From contig NZ_VDET01000002.1 in the NCBI RefSeq assembly GCF_006381105.1, positions 1,153,578 through 1,217,577 on the forward strand: a DNA stretch of 64,000 nt, written 5' to 3'. The DNA comes from Flavicella sediminum (GTDB lineage Bacteria; Bacteroidota; Bacteroidia; Flavobacteriales; Flavobacteriaceae). The position numbers and the translations under genes are program-made. The notes below the pieces were generated by a model. The model was not told the DNA's origin. It saw only the letters and a list, made by a program, of their open reading frames with translations, and did not search any database. Of this stretch, positions 17,631 through 25,640 are shown in pieces (position 1 is the stretch's first letter; the number at the start of each line of letters is the position of its first letter).

Positions 17631-18722
17631 ATGAAACGATTTACAAACACAGTAGCCATTTTAGCAGTAGCCATGACAGTATTTACTTCTTGTCAAGAAA
17701 ACGCAAGCGAAGATCTTGTAGGAACAGCATTAGCAACAACTCAAGATTTAACTTCTGACGAAATTTCTTCAGCCATAGAAACAATGGCAATTAATTATTC
17801 AATAACGGTTATTGGAGAAGATGATGGAACCTTAGAAATTTCAAACGATGATGAATTGGCTGAATATGGTAAAAAACATGCCAAACCAAGAATAGAATTT
17901 CCTATTGAAATTACAGTAGATGGAGAAGTAATTACGGTAAATTCTAAAGAAGAATTAAAAGCACTTATTGGAAACAAGAAAAAAAATCATAGAACACCTC
18001 CTTTTGAATTGGTATTTCCAGTAAGCGTAACGACTGAGGACGGTACCCAAGAAATTGCCGACAAAGAGGCTTTTAAAGCTTATAGAGAAAGTTTAGAAAA
18101 AGGAACACATCCTGCTTTTGTTTTCCCTATTTCAGTAATCATTGATGAAGAAACAATTGTGGTAAACAGCGAAGAAGAATTAAAAGAATTGATGCCTGCA
18201 AACGACAGACCTGCTAGACCAGAATTTGTATTTCCAGTTTCCGTAACTACAGAAACTGGTACAGAAGAAATTGCAGATCAAGAAGCTTTTAAAACCTATG
18301 TGCAATCTTTAGAAGAAGGAACGCATCCTGCTTTTGTTTTCCCTATTTCAGTAGTTATTGACGAAGAAACAATTGCGGTAAACAGCGAAGAAGAATTGAA
18401 AACATTGATGCCAAAAAAAGGCGATAAAGGTGGTCGTGAAGGCGGACAAAAACCAGGACAAGGTGGAGAAGGACAAGCCGGTGCTAGACCCGAATTTGTA
18501 TTTCCACTTTCTGTAACTACAGAAGCCGGTACAGAAGAAATTGCCGATCAAGAAGCTTTTAAAACCTATGTGCAATCTTTAGAAGAAGGAACGCATCCAA
18601 CTTTTGTTTTCCCTATTTCAGTAGTCATTGACGAAGAAACAACGGTTGTTAATAGCGAAGAAGAATTAAAAGCATTGATGCCAAAAAAAGGCGGTAAAGG
18701 CGACAAAGGTGGTCGTAGATAA
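17631..18722 (+). CDS. Lipoprotein made of 36-residue repeats, function unknown
   Basis: A 363-residue lipoprotein (signal ending TVFTSC, cysteine 21) that I do not recognise. From about residue 55 it is built of half-units marked by a Phe-Pro pair, at residues 90, 129, 165, 201, 237, 291 and 327, plus a degenerate first unit near 58. The spacing is 36 residues except for one 18-residue Gly/Lys-rich insert (about 262-285). Two half-unit types alternate: FPxSVTTExGTEEIADxEAF and FPISVVIDEETxxVNSEEEL. Both share a beta-beta-alpha-like pattern and are probably homologous. The DNA of the last two 72-residue units is nearly identical over long stretches, so duplication was recent. The C-terminus is Gly/Lys/Arg-rich. 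It is flanked by fbp (divergent) and a strong terminator. Confidence 0.85.
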   Translation: MKRFTNTVAILAVAMTVFTSCQENASEDLVGTALATTQDLTSDEISSAIETMAINYSITVIGEDDGTLEISNDDELAEYGKKHAKPRIEFPIEITVDGEVITVNSKEELKALIGNKKKNHRTPPFELVFPVSVTTEDGTQEIADKEAFKAYRESLEKGTHPAFVFPISVIIDEETIVVNSEEELKELMPANDRPARPEFVFPVSVTTETGTEEIADQEAFKTYVQSLEEGTHPAFVFPISVVIDEETIAVNSEEELKTLMPKKGDKGGREGGQKPGQGGEGQAGARPEFVFPLSVTTEAGTEEIADQEAFKTYVQSLEEGTHPTFVFPISVVIDEETTVVNSEEELKALMPKKGGKGDKGGRR

Positions 18723-18736
18723 TACGGACTAATTTT

Positions 18737-18780
18737 AAAATTCCCCATTGGAAACAAAAGTTTCTAATGGGGAATTTTTT
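18737..18780 (+). terminator. Intrinsic terminator of the repeat lipoprotein
   Basis: A 19-bp stem (with one G-U pair) around an AAAA loop, followed by six T. It lies between two convergent genes and could serve both. Confidence 0.85.
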
Positions 18781-18792
18781 ATACTTCAAATA

Positions 18793-19935
18793 CTAGTTTT
18801 TTGGTTTAAAAACTCGAAACCAATCTACTTTCATCGTGTTTTTATCTTTGTTTTTTAAATCGGCATCTGTTGGGGTTCTGCCTGCTTTTACATGCCAATC
18901 TTGAGATTCTAAGTTGATGATTACATTCAATTCCTTGGTAAATCCTTTTCCTCCTTGATATTCATAAGGATCTATAATACTAACTTTAGAAACAGCATTG
19001 GCTTTTTCTAATTCTTCAAAAGAATAATTTTCTGAGGTACTAAAAACGGTTATTTTTTGCTTTCCCCTTTCTACATCTAATTTGCCATTTGTCATGGTTG
19101 GATATCCATATTCCCAAACACCATCAATTTTTGTCGCCAATGACTTGTCGTGTAAAACTCGTATCAATTCACCGTCAATATAATGTTCAAAATGTACAGG
19201 ACTTTTCCAATAAACTCCGGTTCTTACATATTTTCGATCGCCATTATTCCAACAATATTCACCCCAACCCGTAATTCCTTTTCGTTTATACCAAGCCCCT
19301 TTGTCTCGTGGTTGATAATCGGTAAATGGTTTTCTAATAAAAGAATGGTGACTTACATGTATGGACTGTGCAAAATACTCATTCCCATGTTCTTTACCTC
19401 CATAACATTCCATAATATCAATTTCTTGGGTCGCATCAGGACTTAACAACCAAACATCAGAGGCCAAAACAATATTAGCCACACTCGATTTTGATTCAAT
19501 AAAAACAGGGTATTTTACTTTCCCTACAGAAGTGATACAACCTGCATTGATTCCTCCATTTGGTTTGTCCATTTTATTTGGATTCCTAGCTATCGGTTCG
19601 TCTTCATTTTCTCGATCCCATCTTGAAGAAGTGATCAATAATTCTCCATCAGCTACACTTACGTGATTGTATTTCCAATAGGTAGTTCCTGGACCATCCC
19701 AATGACTCTGATAAAAATTGATCCATTTTCCTTTTCCAAATTCTGTGTGTTTATTTTGGGGTGAAAAATTATAGTTGAAATCATCGGAAATTTCTTCTTG
19801 AAAATCCCAAGTAGCTTCCTTTTGCAAATTTGTAGGCAAGGGTAAGTTTTCAATTTTTTCTTGTGAAATTAATTTGCTTTCCAAAGAAAACAAAGAATTA
19901 ATTAGAAGAACAGCAAGGACTATTTTAAGTTTCAT
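18793..19935 (-). CDS. Secreted GH16 glycoside hydrolase, beta-agarase/porphyranase type
   Basis: A 380-residue exported enzyme (hydrophobic residues 3-17) of the beta-jelly-roll GH16 family, which cleaves beta-1,4 or beta-1,3 bonds in algal galactans and related glucans. The catalytic signature is EIDIMECYGG near residue 170: nucleophile Glu, assisting Asp, acid/base Glu in the E-x-D-x-x-E form with the beta-bulge typical of agarases, porphyranases and kappa-carrageenases. SDVWLLSPDATQ just before it matches agarase-like members. The final strand is MKVDWFRVFKPK. No carbohydrate-binding or secretion-system C-terminal domain follows. Agarase versus porphyranase cannot be settled by eye. A long hairpin lies immediately before its start codon. 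Confidence 0.9.
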   Translation of the reverse strand: MKLKIVLAVLLINSLFSLESKLISQEKIENLPLPTNLQKEATWDFQEEISDDFNYNFSPQNKHTEFGKGKWINFYQSHWDGPGTTYWKYNHVSVADGELLITSSRWDRENEDEPIARNPNKMDKPNGGINAGCITSVGKVKYPVFIESKSSVANIVLASDVWLLSPDATQEIDIMECYGGKEHGNEYFAQSIHVSHHSFIRKPFTDYQPRDKGAWYKRKGITGWGEYCWNNGDRKYVRTGVYWKSPVHFEHYIDGELIRVLHDKSLATKIDGVWEYGYPTMTNGKLDVERGKQKITVFSTSENYSFEELEKANAVSKVSIIDPYEYQGGKGFTKELNVIINLESQDWHVKAGRTPTDADLKNKDKNTMKVDWFRVFKPKN

Positions 19936-19938
19936 TTT

Positions 19939-19988
19939 TTGGTTTTAAAAGGTTCAAACAAATTTAATTTGAACCTTTTAAAAACCAA
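19939..19988 (-). promoter_or_regulatory. Long inverted repeat in the leader of the GH16 gene
   Basis: Arms of about 20 bases (TTGGTTTTAAAAGGTTCAAA and near-complement, one extra base) are separated by a 9-base AT-rich spacer. The structure ends 3 bases before the ATG on the minus strand. No minus-strand gene ends here, so it is not an ordinary terminator. It may be an operator or an mRNA hairpin covering the ribosome-binding region. Confidence 0.6.
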
Positions 19989-20057
19989 GAATCTTCAACT
20001 ATTAATAAACTGTACATTTTATAAAAAGCTACTAAAAATCTTAATTTAGGTTCTTAT

Positions 20058-20080
20058 AAAACTAGACAACGCCTAGTTTT
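20058..20080. repeat. Small hairpin in intergenic region
   Basis: AAAACTAG and CTAGTTTT form an 8-bp stem around a 7-base loop. It lies between the GH16 leader and the first of three long tandem repeats. Confidence 0.45.
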
Positions 20081-20120
20081 GGGCTAATTTTTACGTAGAC
20101 TGTTACAGTTTTATTGCCTT

Positions 20121-20400
20121 AACTTTTTCTTGATAAAAAGTTACAAAAATCAAGACTTATTTTTGTTTATTTGAATTCTTGCTTTTTAGCGCGAACGCAT
20201 CCAGACCATTCCATTTTTTGGATGCTTATACGCTTCTAAAACTTGAATTCTACAGAAACAAAAAATAGGTCGTTACCATATTTGTATTTATTTTCTTCTT
20301 GTCGTATAAAAAAAAAACTAACAACTGCTCTTGGAAAATTTCTAAGATTTGCTCCTTTTTTTTAGATTGTATTACATACTTCTGCCTTACTATTTTCCTT
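20121..20400. repeat. Tandem ~280-bp non-coding repeat, copy 1
   Basis: The first of three direct repeats. Each begins with a hairpin AACTTTTT...AAAAAGTT (6-base loop) followed by ACAAAAATCAAGACTT. Each then contains GCATCC...GGATGC nested inside GAATTC...GAATTC, forming a larger imperfect inverted repeat, and TATTTTCTTCTT further on. Reading frames are short and not conserved in phase, so it is probably non-coding. Confidence 0.85.
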
Positions 20401-20678
20401 AACTTTTTCTTGATAAAAAGTTACAAAAATCAAGACTTATTTTTATTTATTTCAATTCTTGCTTTTTAGCGCGAACGCATCCAGACCATTCCATTTTTTG
20501 GATGCTTATACGCTTCTAAAACTTGAATTCTACAGAAACAAAAAGTAGGTCGTTAGCATATTTGTATTTATTTTCTTCTTGTCAGCTTTAAAAGAAACTA
20601 ACAACTGCATTTGAAAAAATTCTAAGATTGGTTCCTTTTTTATATTGTTTTACATATTACTGACTTACTATTTTCATT
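20401..20678. repeat. Tandem ~280-bp non-coding repeat, copy 2
   Basis: It starts with the same hairpin as copy 1, exactly 280 bases later. The first ~180 bases are nearly identical to copy 1; the last ~100 are more diverged but still alignable (CTAACAACTGC, TCTAAGATT, TTACTATTTTC). Confidence 0.85.
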
Positions 20679-20857
20679 AACTTTTTCTTGATAAAAAGTC
20701 ACAAAAATCAAGACTTGTTTTAGTTTATTTGAATTCTAGCTTTTTAACACAAACGCATCCAGACCATCCCATTCTTTTGGATGCTTATACGCTTCTAAAA
20801 CTTGAATTCTACAGAAACAAAAAATAGATCATTTCCATATTTGTATTTATTTTCTTC
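20679..20857. repeat. Tandem repeat, copy 3 (truncated at the VWA gene)
   Basis: It starts 278 bases after copy 2 and keeps the first ~180-base block. It then runs into the 3' end of the VWA gene, whose stop codon sits within the terminal TTTTCTTCTTA block. Small changes such as TTTTAACACAAACGC in place of TTTTAGCGCGAACGC mark it as older or free to drift. Confidence 0.8.
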
Positions 20858-22723
20858 TTACAACAAAGAAACCAACTCCACCAAACGTATAAACTCTGAA
20901 CGGTATCCGTGCGCATCATTTCCTTTTCCTTCTTTTGCCATTTTTAAAACCACTTCGTAATTCAAATTTTCTTTGTAATCAGAATTTTTTAACAACATTC
21001 CAAATCCGGCCACTGCACTTGAAAATTTAAAATTTTCTGATATTTCTTGTTGCTTTTTTGCGCTATTGTGTAAAGTTCTCACCAACAATTTACTTTTGCT
21101 TTCGTTTGGCTTTTTGTATCGGAATTTTACGGTTGCCAATTCATTTTCAAAATTGTTTTTAGTTTCTGTTTTTTTAACTTTTTGATATTTTAAATCAGTG
21201 TCGTATTTCTTTTTTGCGTCCATAGGTACAATTTCATACAAAGCTGTAACGGTATGCCCTGCTCCTAATTCTCCTGCATCTTTTTTATCATTTTGAAAAT
21301 CCTGGGCTTTTAGCATTCTATTTTCATAACCGATCAATCGATAAGATCTTACCTGACTTGGATTGAATTCAATTTGAATTTTTACATCTTTTGCAATGGT
21401 AAAAAGCGTACTACTAAACTCATTGATAAATACTTTTTTAGCTTCTAAAATATTATCGATATAAGAATAATTTCCGTTTCCTTTATCGGCAATAATTTCC
21501 ATTTTACTGTCTTTGTAATTTCCCATTCCAAATCCGGTTACAGAAATAAAAATTCCTTGGTCTCTTTTTGAAACAATTAATTTTTCTAAATCCGAATTGC
21601 TTGATTGCCCCACATTAAAATCGCCATCGGTTGCTAAAATAATTCTGTTATTTCCGTCTTTTATAAAATTTTCTTCCGCAATTTCATAAGCCAATTTTAA
21701 TCCTTTTGCACCTGCTGTACCACCACCCGATTGCAATTTATTCAAAGCCTTTAGTATTTTTTTCTTTTCATTTCCTGGTGTTGAAGGCAATACCACACCT
21801 GAGTTACCCGCATACACAACAATGGCAATTTTATCTTTGGCTCTTAATTGATTTACTAACAAAGCATAGGCCTTTTTTAAAAGTGGTAATTTATTTTGAG
21901 CACGCATAGAACCTGAAACATCTATTAAAAAAACCAAATTGCTTGCCGGAGCTTCTTTTGTTTCTAAAGATTTTCCTTGCAGTCCGATATGCACCAATTT
22001 ATTTTCAGGGTTCCATGGACATGCAGCTACTTCATAATTAATTGAAAACGGATCTGATCCTTTTGGTTGCGGATAATTGTACTCAAAATAATTGATCATT
22101 TCTTCAATACGAATTGCTGCAGCAGGTGGTTTTTGTCCGTCATTTATAAAACGACGCATATTGCTATACGAAGCAGCATCTACATCTATGGAAAAAGTAG
22201 ACAAAGGATTTGTCAATGGGTTTTTAAACTCATTTTCTTCCAACGATTCGTATACTTCATCATCCCCTTCTCTAACATAATTTCCGTATAAATAATCCTG
22301 CTTATCTAGCACCGTTTCATGAACTTCCATACTACTAAGCCCTCTAATTTGTAAAGAATTCACTGAGGCCACAGAAGATTTCATTTTACTTTTTTTAAGG
22401 CTTCCATATCCTATGGTAACAACTTCTTCCAGTTCCGTCATTTGTGGCATTAATGAAATTGTATACTTCTCTGACTTTCCAACTTTTAATTTTTTAGTAA
22501 CAAAACCTATATAGTTAAAAATTAAAGTCTTGCCTTCTTCTATTTCTATTTGAAAATGTCCATCAAAATCGGTAGTTGTTCCACGTGAAGTTCCTTCTAC
22601 CAAAACGGAAACACCAGGAAGTGGCGCTCCCAAATGTTCTCGTACAATTCCTGTAACTGTTTTTGCTGTTAGTTGGCCGATTGCCAAAACGAATAAAATG
22701 ATCATTGCTGCTACTTTTTTCAT
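20858..22723 (-). CDS. VWA-domain protein (YfbK-like) with carboxypeptidase-like and SusC-type linker domains
   Basis: A 621-residue exported protein (signal 1-20). Residues 22-92 are a carboxypeptidase-like regulatory domain (GIVREHLGAPLPGVSVLVEG, TDFDGHFQIE). Residues 97-120 carry a SusC-style linker, LEEVVTIGYGSLKKSKMKSS, which normally joins such a domain to a receptor plug. Here it leads instead into the vWF_A N-terminal region (NPLSTFSIDVDAASYSNMRR, about 172-220) and a VWA domain with an intact MIDAS (Asp268-x-Ser270-x-Ser272, later ATDGDFNVG). A DUF3520-like end (GKGNDAHGYRSEFIRLVE) follows. YfbK-like proteins are metal-dependent binding proteins of unknown role. It is divergent from an ECF sigma factor whose next gene shares the same linker, so they probably work together (inference). 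Confidence 0.9.
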   Translation of the reverse strand: MKKVAAMIILFVLAIGQLTAKTVTGIVREHLGAPLPGVSVLVEGTSRGTTTDFDGHFQIEIEEGKTLIFNYIGFVTKKLKVGKSEKYTISLMPQMTELEEVVTIGYGSLKKSKMKSSVASVNSLQIRGLSSMEVHETVLDKQDYLYGNYVREGDDEVYESLEENEFKNPLTNPLSTFSIDVDAASYSNMRRFINDGQKPPAAAIRIEEMINYFEYNYPQPKGSDPFSINYEVAACPWNPENKLVHIGLQGKSLETKEAPASNLVFLIDVSGSMRAQNKLPLLKKAYALLVNQLRAKDKIAIVVYAGNSGVVLPSTPGNEKKKILKALNKLQSGGGTAGAKGLKLAYEIAEENFIKDGNNRIILATDGDFNVGQSSNSDLEKLIVSKRDQGIFISVTGFGMGNYKDSKMEIIADKGNGNYSYIDNILEAKKVFINEFSSTLFTIAKDVKIQIEFNPSQVRSYRLIGYENRMLKAQDFQNDKKDAGELGAGHTVTALYEIVPMDAKKKYDTDLKYQKVKKTETKNNFENELATVKFRYKKPNESKSKLLVRTLHNSAKKQQEISENFKFSSAVAGFGMLLKNSDYKENLNYEVVLKMAKEGKGNDAHGYRSEFIRLVELVSLL

Positions 22724-22824
22724 GATTTAAAATTTTAAGTGAAACTTGTTTTCTAATAAGATGCAGCAATGGCAAAAATTCCATAAAAGTTTTTTATGTT
22801 TTTTTAATAGTGTTACTTTGCTTT

Positions 22825-23415
22825 GTGCAATTCCTAAAAAACAAACCGAAAAAAGACACTGACGAAGCCCTAATTTTGCGCTTTTGTCAAGAAAACGACC
22901 TTGAGGTTTTAGGAACACTTTACCACAGATATATGCATTTGGTGTATGGAATTTGTTTGAAGTATTTAAAAAACAGAGAAGAAAGTCAAGATGCGGTAAT
23001 GCAAATTTTCGAAATCTTGGTAAAAGAACTTCCCAGGCATGAAATTAAAATTTTCAAAAACTGGTTGTATGGGGTTAGTAAGAATTATTGCTTGATGAAA
23101 ATTAGAAAAGACGTCTCAGAAAAAAAGAAGCAAGAAAATTATTCTTCTGATATTTTTATGGAAAACACTACTGAATTGCATCTATTAGATAAGGACGAAC
23201 CTGTTGATTTAAATATTGCTTTAAAAGAATGTATGGAAGCTTTAAAAGAACAGCAACGCTTATGTATTACTTCTTTCTATTATGAAGAAAAATGTTACCA
23301 AGAAATTTCTGATGATTTAAATATTGATCTAAAAAAAGTGAAAAGTTTTATACAGAACGGAAAACGAAATTTAAAAATTTGTTTGGATCAAAAAAAACAA
23401 ATAGACCATGTTTGA
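22825..23415 (+). CDS. ECF sigma-70 factor
   Basis: A sigma factor of about 196 residues. Region 2 spans about 12-85 (ILRFCQENDLEVLGTLYHRY, KNREESQDAVMQIFEILVKE). Region 4 spans about 125-190 (CMEALKEQQRLCITSFYYEE, CYQEISDDLNIDLKKVKSFI). No ATG is available near the beginning. I propose the GTG at 22825 (VQFLKNKPKK); a GTG at 22810 would overlap a TTACTTTG promoter-like element at 22813-22820. The stop overlaps the next gene by 8 bases, indicating translational coupling with its presumed anti-sigma partner. It is divergent from the VWA gene, which is a common neighbour of such sigma factors in Bacteroidota. Confidence 0.9.
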   Translation: MQFLKNKPKKDTDEALILRFCQENDLEVLGTLYHRYMHLVYGICLKYLKNREESQDAVMQIFEILVKELPRHEIKIFKNWLYGVSKNYCLMKIRKDVSEKKKQENYSSDIFMENTTELHLLDKDEPVDLNIALKECMEALKEQQRLCITSFYYEEKCYQEISDDLNIDLKKVKSFIQNGKRNLKICLDQKKQIDHV

Positions 23416-24964
23416 TATTGGAATGACATTAAAAAAAACACTTGCCTATTTGAAAAACACGCTTTCAAATAAGGAAAAATACGCCTTTGAAAAAAATATG
23501 ATGAAAGATCCTTTTGAAGAGGAAGCTTTAGAAGGATTGGGAAATTTATCGGCAAAACAACTAGAAGCCGATTTTGAAAAATTACAATTCAGACTAAAAA
23601 ACAAAACACGAAAAAATAATAGAAAAATAATTTTCTTAAGAACTAGAATTGCTGCTTCCATTTTGCTATTTATCGGACTTGGGACTTTGGTTTATGTGTT
23701 AAATATTGAACAACCAAACCTGAACGAAATACAACAAACAAAACCAGTCGTAGTTTCGCCTAAAGAAGAAATAAAAGAATTTGACCCTTCTCAACTAAAT
23801 AACCTTGATGTAGAAATTGATGCCCTTGTTATTTCAGAGGAAGAAGAGGAACAAATAGAAACAAAAAGAATACCACCAACTACGACAAGAAGTTTAAAGA
23901 AAAAAGCAATTTCTAGACCTTCACCAAAAACAGAATTCAAACAAGAAATAGAAATATCCCATGAAGTAGAGGAAGTCGTAATTTCTGATGTTAAAAAAGT
24001 AAATGCTATAATAAACACCTCTCCTGATACGCAAATTGAAAAACTAGCGGACCATGACTTGCCACAAAACAAATTGATTAAAGGAACGGTAACTGATTCA
24101 GAAGGACAACCTTTACCTGGGGTTACCATTACAGATTCGAAGAAAAAAACAAGAGCAGTGACTGATTTTGATGGAAACTTTAGTTTAGAATCTGATAAAA
24201 ACAGTACGCTTGAATTTAATTATATCGGATTTGAGAAATTAATCAAACAAGCAAACGACAGTATGTCAATTGCTATGCAAGAAGACAATGCCTCGTTAGA
24301 TGAAGTAGTGGTAGTTGGTTATGGAACGCTTAAAAAAAGCAAAATAACAAAAGCAGCGGAAAACGCAAAAAACGAGGCTAAACTCTTAAATGAAATAGAA
24401 AATAAAATTGCGGGTATTTCTTTAAAACCTTCAGAAAATCAAAAACTTAAAGGAATAACAAACACTAAAACCCCCTTGTATATCATTGATGGAATTGAAA
24501 TGAAAAACGGATTTCCAACAATAGATCCGTATGAAATAGCTATGATGGATGTTCTAAAAAAAGCAGAAGAAATAACAGCATATGGAACAAAAGGTGCCAA
24601 TGGTGTTGTGCTGGTTACAACTAAACGAGGCCTATTGCATAGCGCAATTTTTTCGGAGAATAGGAATACACAACAATCTGTTTTTTATAAAACTACCATT
24701 GCTGATTTTAAAAATTGGCTCCAAACAAATATCGATCGTAGTTTGTTTAAAGAAAATAAAAAATATGCTATAAAAATTAAATTCAGTGTACAAACTAACG
24801 GACAATTATCTAACTTTAAGATTTTTAACTATAAAAAATTAAAAATTAAGAAGGCTTTAAAAGAGCTACTAGCAAAAAGTCCACTATGGACAGCTGCAAC
24901 AAAAGTTGATGGAACTTTAATTCCCCTCGAAATTGAACTAGTATTAGAACCTACTTTTAATTAA
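23408..24964 (+). CDS. Membrane protein fusing anti-sigma-like tail, carboxypeptidase-like, plug-like and TonB-C-like domains
   Basis: A 518-residue protein. Residues 1-75 are cytoplasmic, charged and helical, as in anti-sigma factors. One membrane helix follows (about 80-99), then a low-complexity acidic/proline linker to about 215. Residues 223-291 are a carboxypeptidase-like regulatory domain (IKGTVTDSEGQPLPGVTI, TDFDGNFSLE). Residues 297-316 are a SusC-type linker (LDEVVVVGYGTLKKSKITKA), and 357-408 a plug-like segment (PLYIIDGIEM, AYGTKGANGVVLVTTKRG). Residues 432-515 resemble a TonB C-terminal domain (IKFSVQTNGQLSNF, then LLAKSPLWTAATKVDGTLIP). It overlaps the sigma gene by 8 bases, so it is probably its anti-sigma factor. 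The fusion is unusual, and domain calls past residue 410 are tentative. Confidence 0.8.
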   Translation: MFDIGMTLKKTLAYLKNTLSNKEKYAFEKNMMKDPFEEEALEGLGNLSAKQLEADFEKLQFRLKNKTRKNNRKIIFLRTRIAASILLFIGLGTLVYVLNIEQPNLNEIQQTKPVVVSPKEEIKEFDPSQLNNLDVEIDALVISEEEEEQIETKRIPPTTTRSLKKKAISRPSPKTEFKQEIEISHEVEEVVISDVKKVNAIINTSPDTQIEKLADHDLPQNKLIKGTVTDSEGQPLPGVTITDSKKKTRAVTDFDGNFSLESDKNSTLEFNYIGFEKLIKQANDSMSIAMQEDNASLDEVVVVGYGTLKKSKITKAAENAKNEAKLLNEIENKIAGISLKPSENQKLKGITNTKTPLYIIDGIEMKNGFPTIDPYEIAMMDVLKKAEEITAYGTKGANGVVLVTTKRGLLHSAIFSENRNTQQSVFYKTTIADFKNWLQTNIDRSLFKENKKYAIKIKFSVQTNGQLSNFKIFNYKKLKIKKALKELLAKSPLWTAATKVDGTLIPLEIELVLEPTFN

Positions 24965-24975
24965 ACCTAAACAAC

Positions 24976-25371
24976 ATGACCTTGATTACATCGCATCTCC
25001 CAGAATTATTGATCCTACTATTTTTAATAATTACGTTTGCCATTTCTGTTATAGAAAAATTTGCAGATTGGAAAGGCACCGTTACTTATATCAAAGAAAC
25101 TTTTAAAAACACATTTATCAGTCCGGTTATAAAACCGCTATTAATTTTATTGGTATTTTTTGAAGTGGTAAGTTCTTATTTTTTAATAAATGGCTTTTTT
25201 CATTTATTGCTTTCAGGCGATAATGAAAATGCACTTTATGGTTGTGTGTTTTCTTCGCTAACAATTTTAAGTATGTTAATCGGACAAAGAATTGCCAAAG
25301 ATTATCCTGGAGCAACTTCCTTGGGGGTATATTTTTTAATTTCTGTATTTGGCGTTTTCCTATTGAGTTAG
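24976..25371 (+). CDS. DoxX-like four-helix membrane protein
   Basis: A 131-residue inner-membrane protein with four hydrophobic helices (about 8-27, 52-75, 83-103, 112-131). The segment AKDYPGATSLGVYFLISVFG resembles the last helix of DoxX/SURF4-like proteins of Bacteroidota. It begins 11 bases after the anti-sigma-like gene, so it is the last gene of that operon. Its role there is unknown; DoxX-like proteins are loosely tied to redox or membrane stress. Confidence 0.65.
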   Translation: MTLITSHLPELLILLFLIITFAISVIEKFADWKGTVTYIKETFKNTFISPVIKPLLILLVFFEVVSSYFLINGFFHLLLSGDNENALYGCVFSSLTILSMLIGQRIAKDYPGATSLGVYFLISVFGVFLLS

Positions 25372-25533
25372 CCTAAAAAAACAACTATAAGAAATATTGA
25401 TACAAACTACAGAAGACAATAAGATTACCTTATAAAAAACAACCTGTTTTAAAGCGTTTTAAGACGTTTTTACAAAACCCGAAACACATTGCACCTTTTT
25501 TTAAAATTAAAAAAACTAACCCTGTTTAAAATA

Positions 25534-25617
25534 AGTTTTTCGTGTTTTTACAAGTATAGTTTGAAGTAAAATACTCTTTTCTGATTTTATCTTAACTATT
25601 AGAACACAAACCAACCT
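25534..25617. repeat. Diverged copy of the methyltransferase 3' end
   Basis: This non-coding segment aligns without gaps to 26119-26202, the last codons of the methyltransferase gene. I count about 60 of 84 identical bases, including 17 in a row (AGTTTTTCGTGTTTTTA). It lies in the same orientation, 585 bases away, on the other side of the small unknown gene. The similarity seems to continue weakly to about 25638. Confidence 0.6.
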
Positions 25618-25640
25618 AAAAGTATTGAAAAATTTTTTTT

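Noticed and set aside
18348-18757. Antisense reading frames over the repeat lipoprotein
   Set aside because: Their repetitiveness only reflects the repeats of the coding strand, and they overlap the plus-strand terminator.
20121-20857. Regular repeats considered as a CRISPR array
   Set aside because: Only three units of about 280 bp, without short identical repeats and unique spacers, and no cas genes nearby.
23446-24129. Antisense reading frames inside the anti-sigma-like gene
   Set aside because: They are mirror frames of a strongly coding AT-rich gene, with no promoter, start context or recognisable protein.
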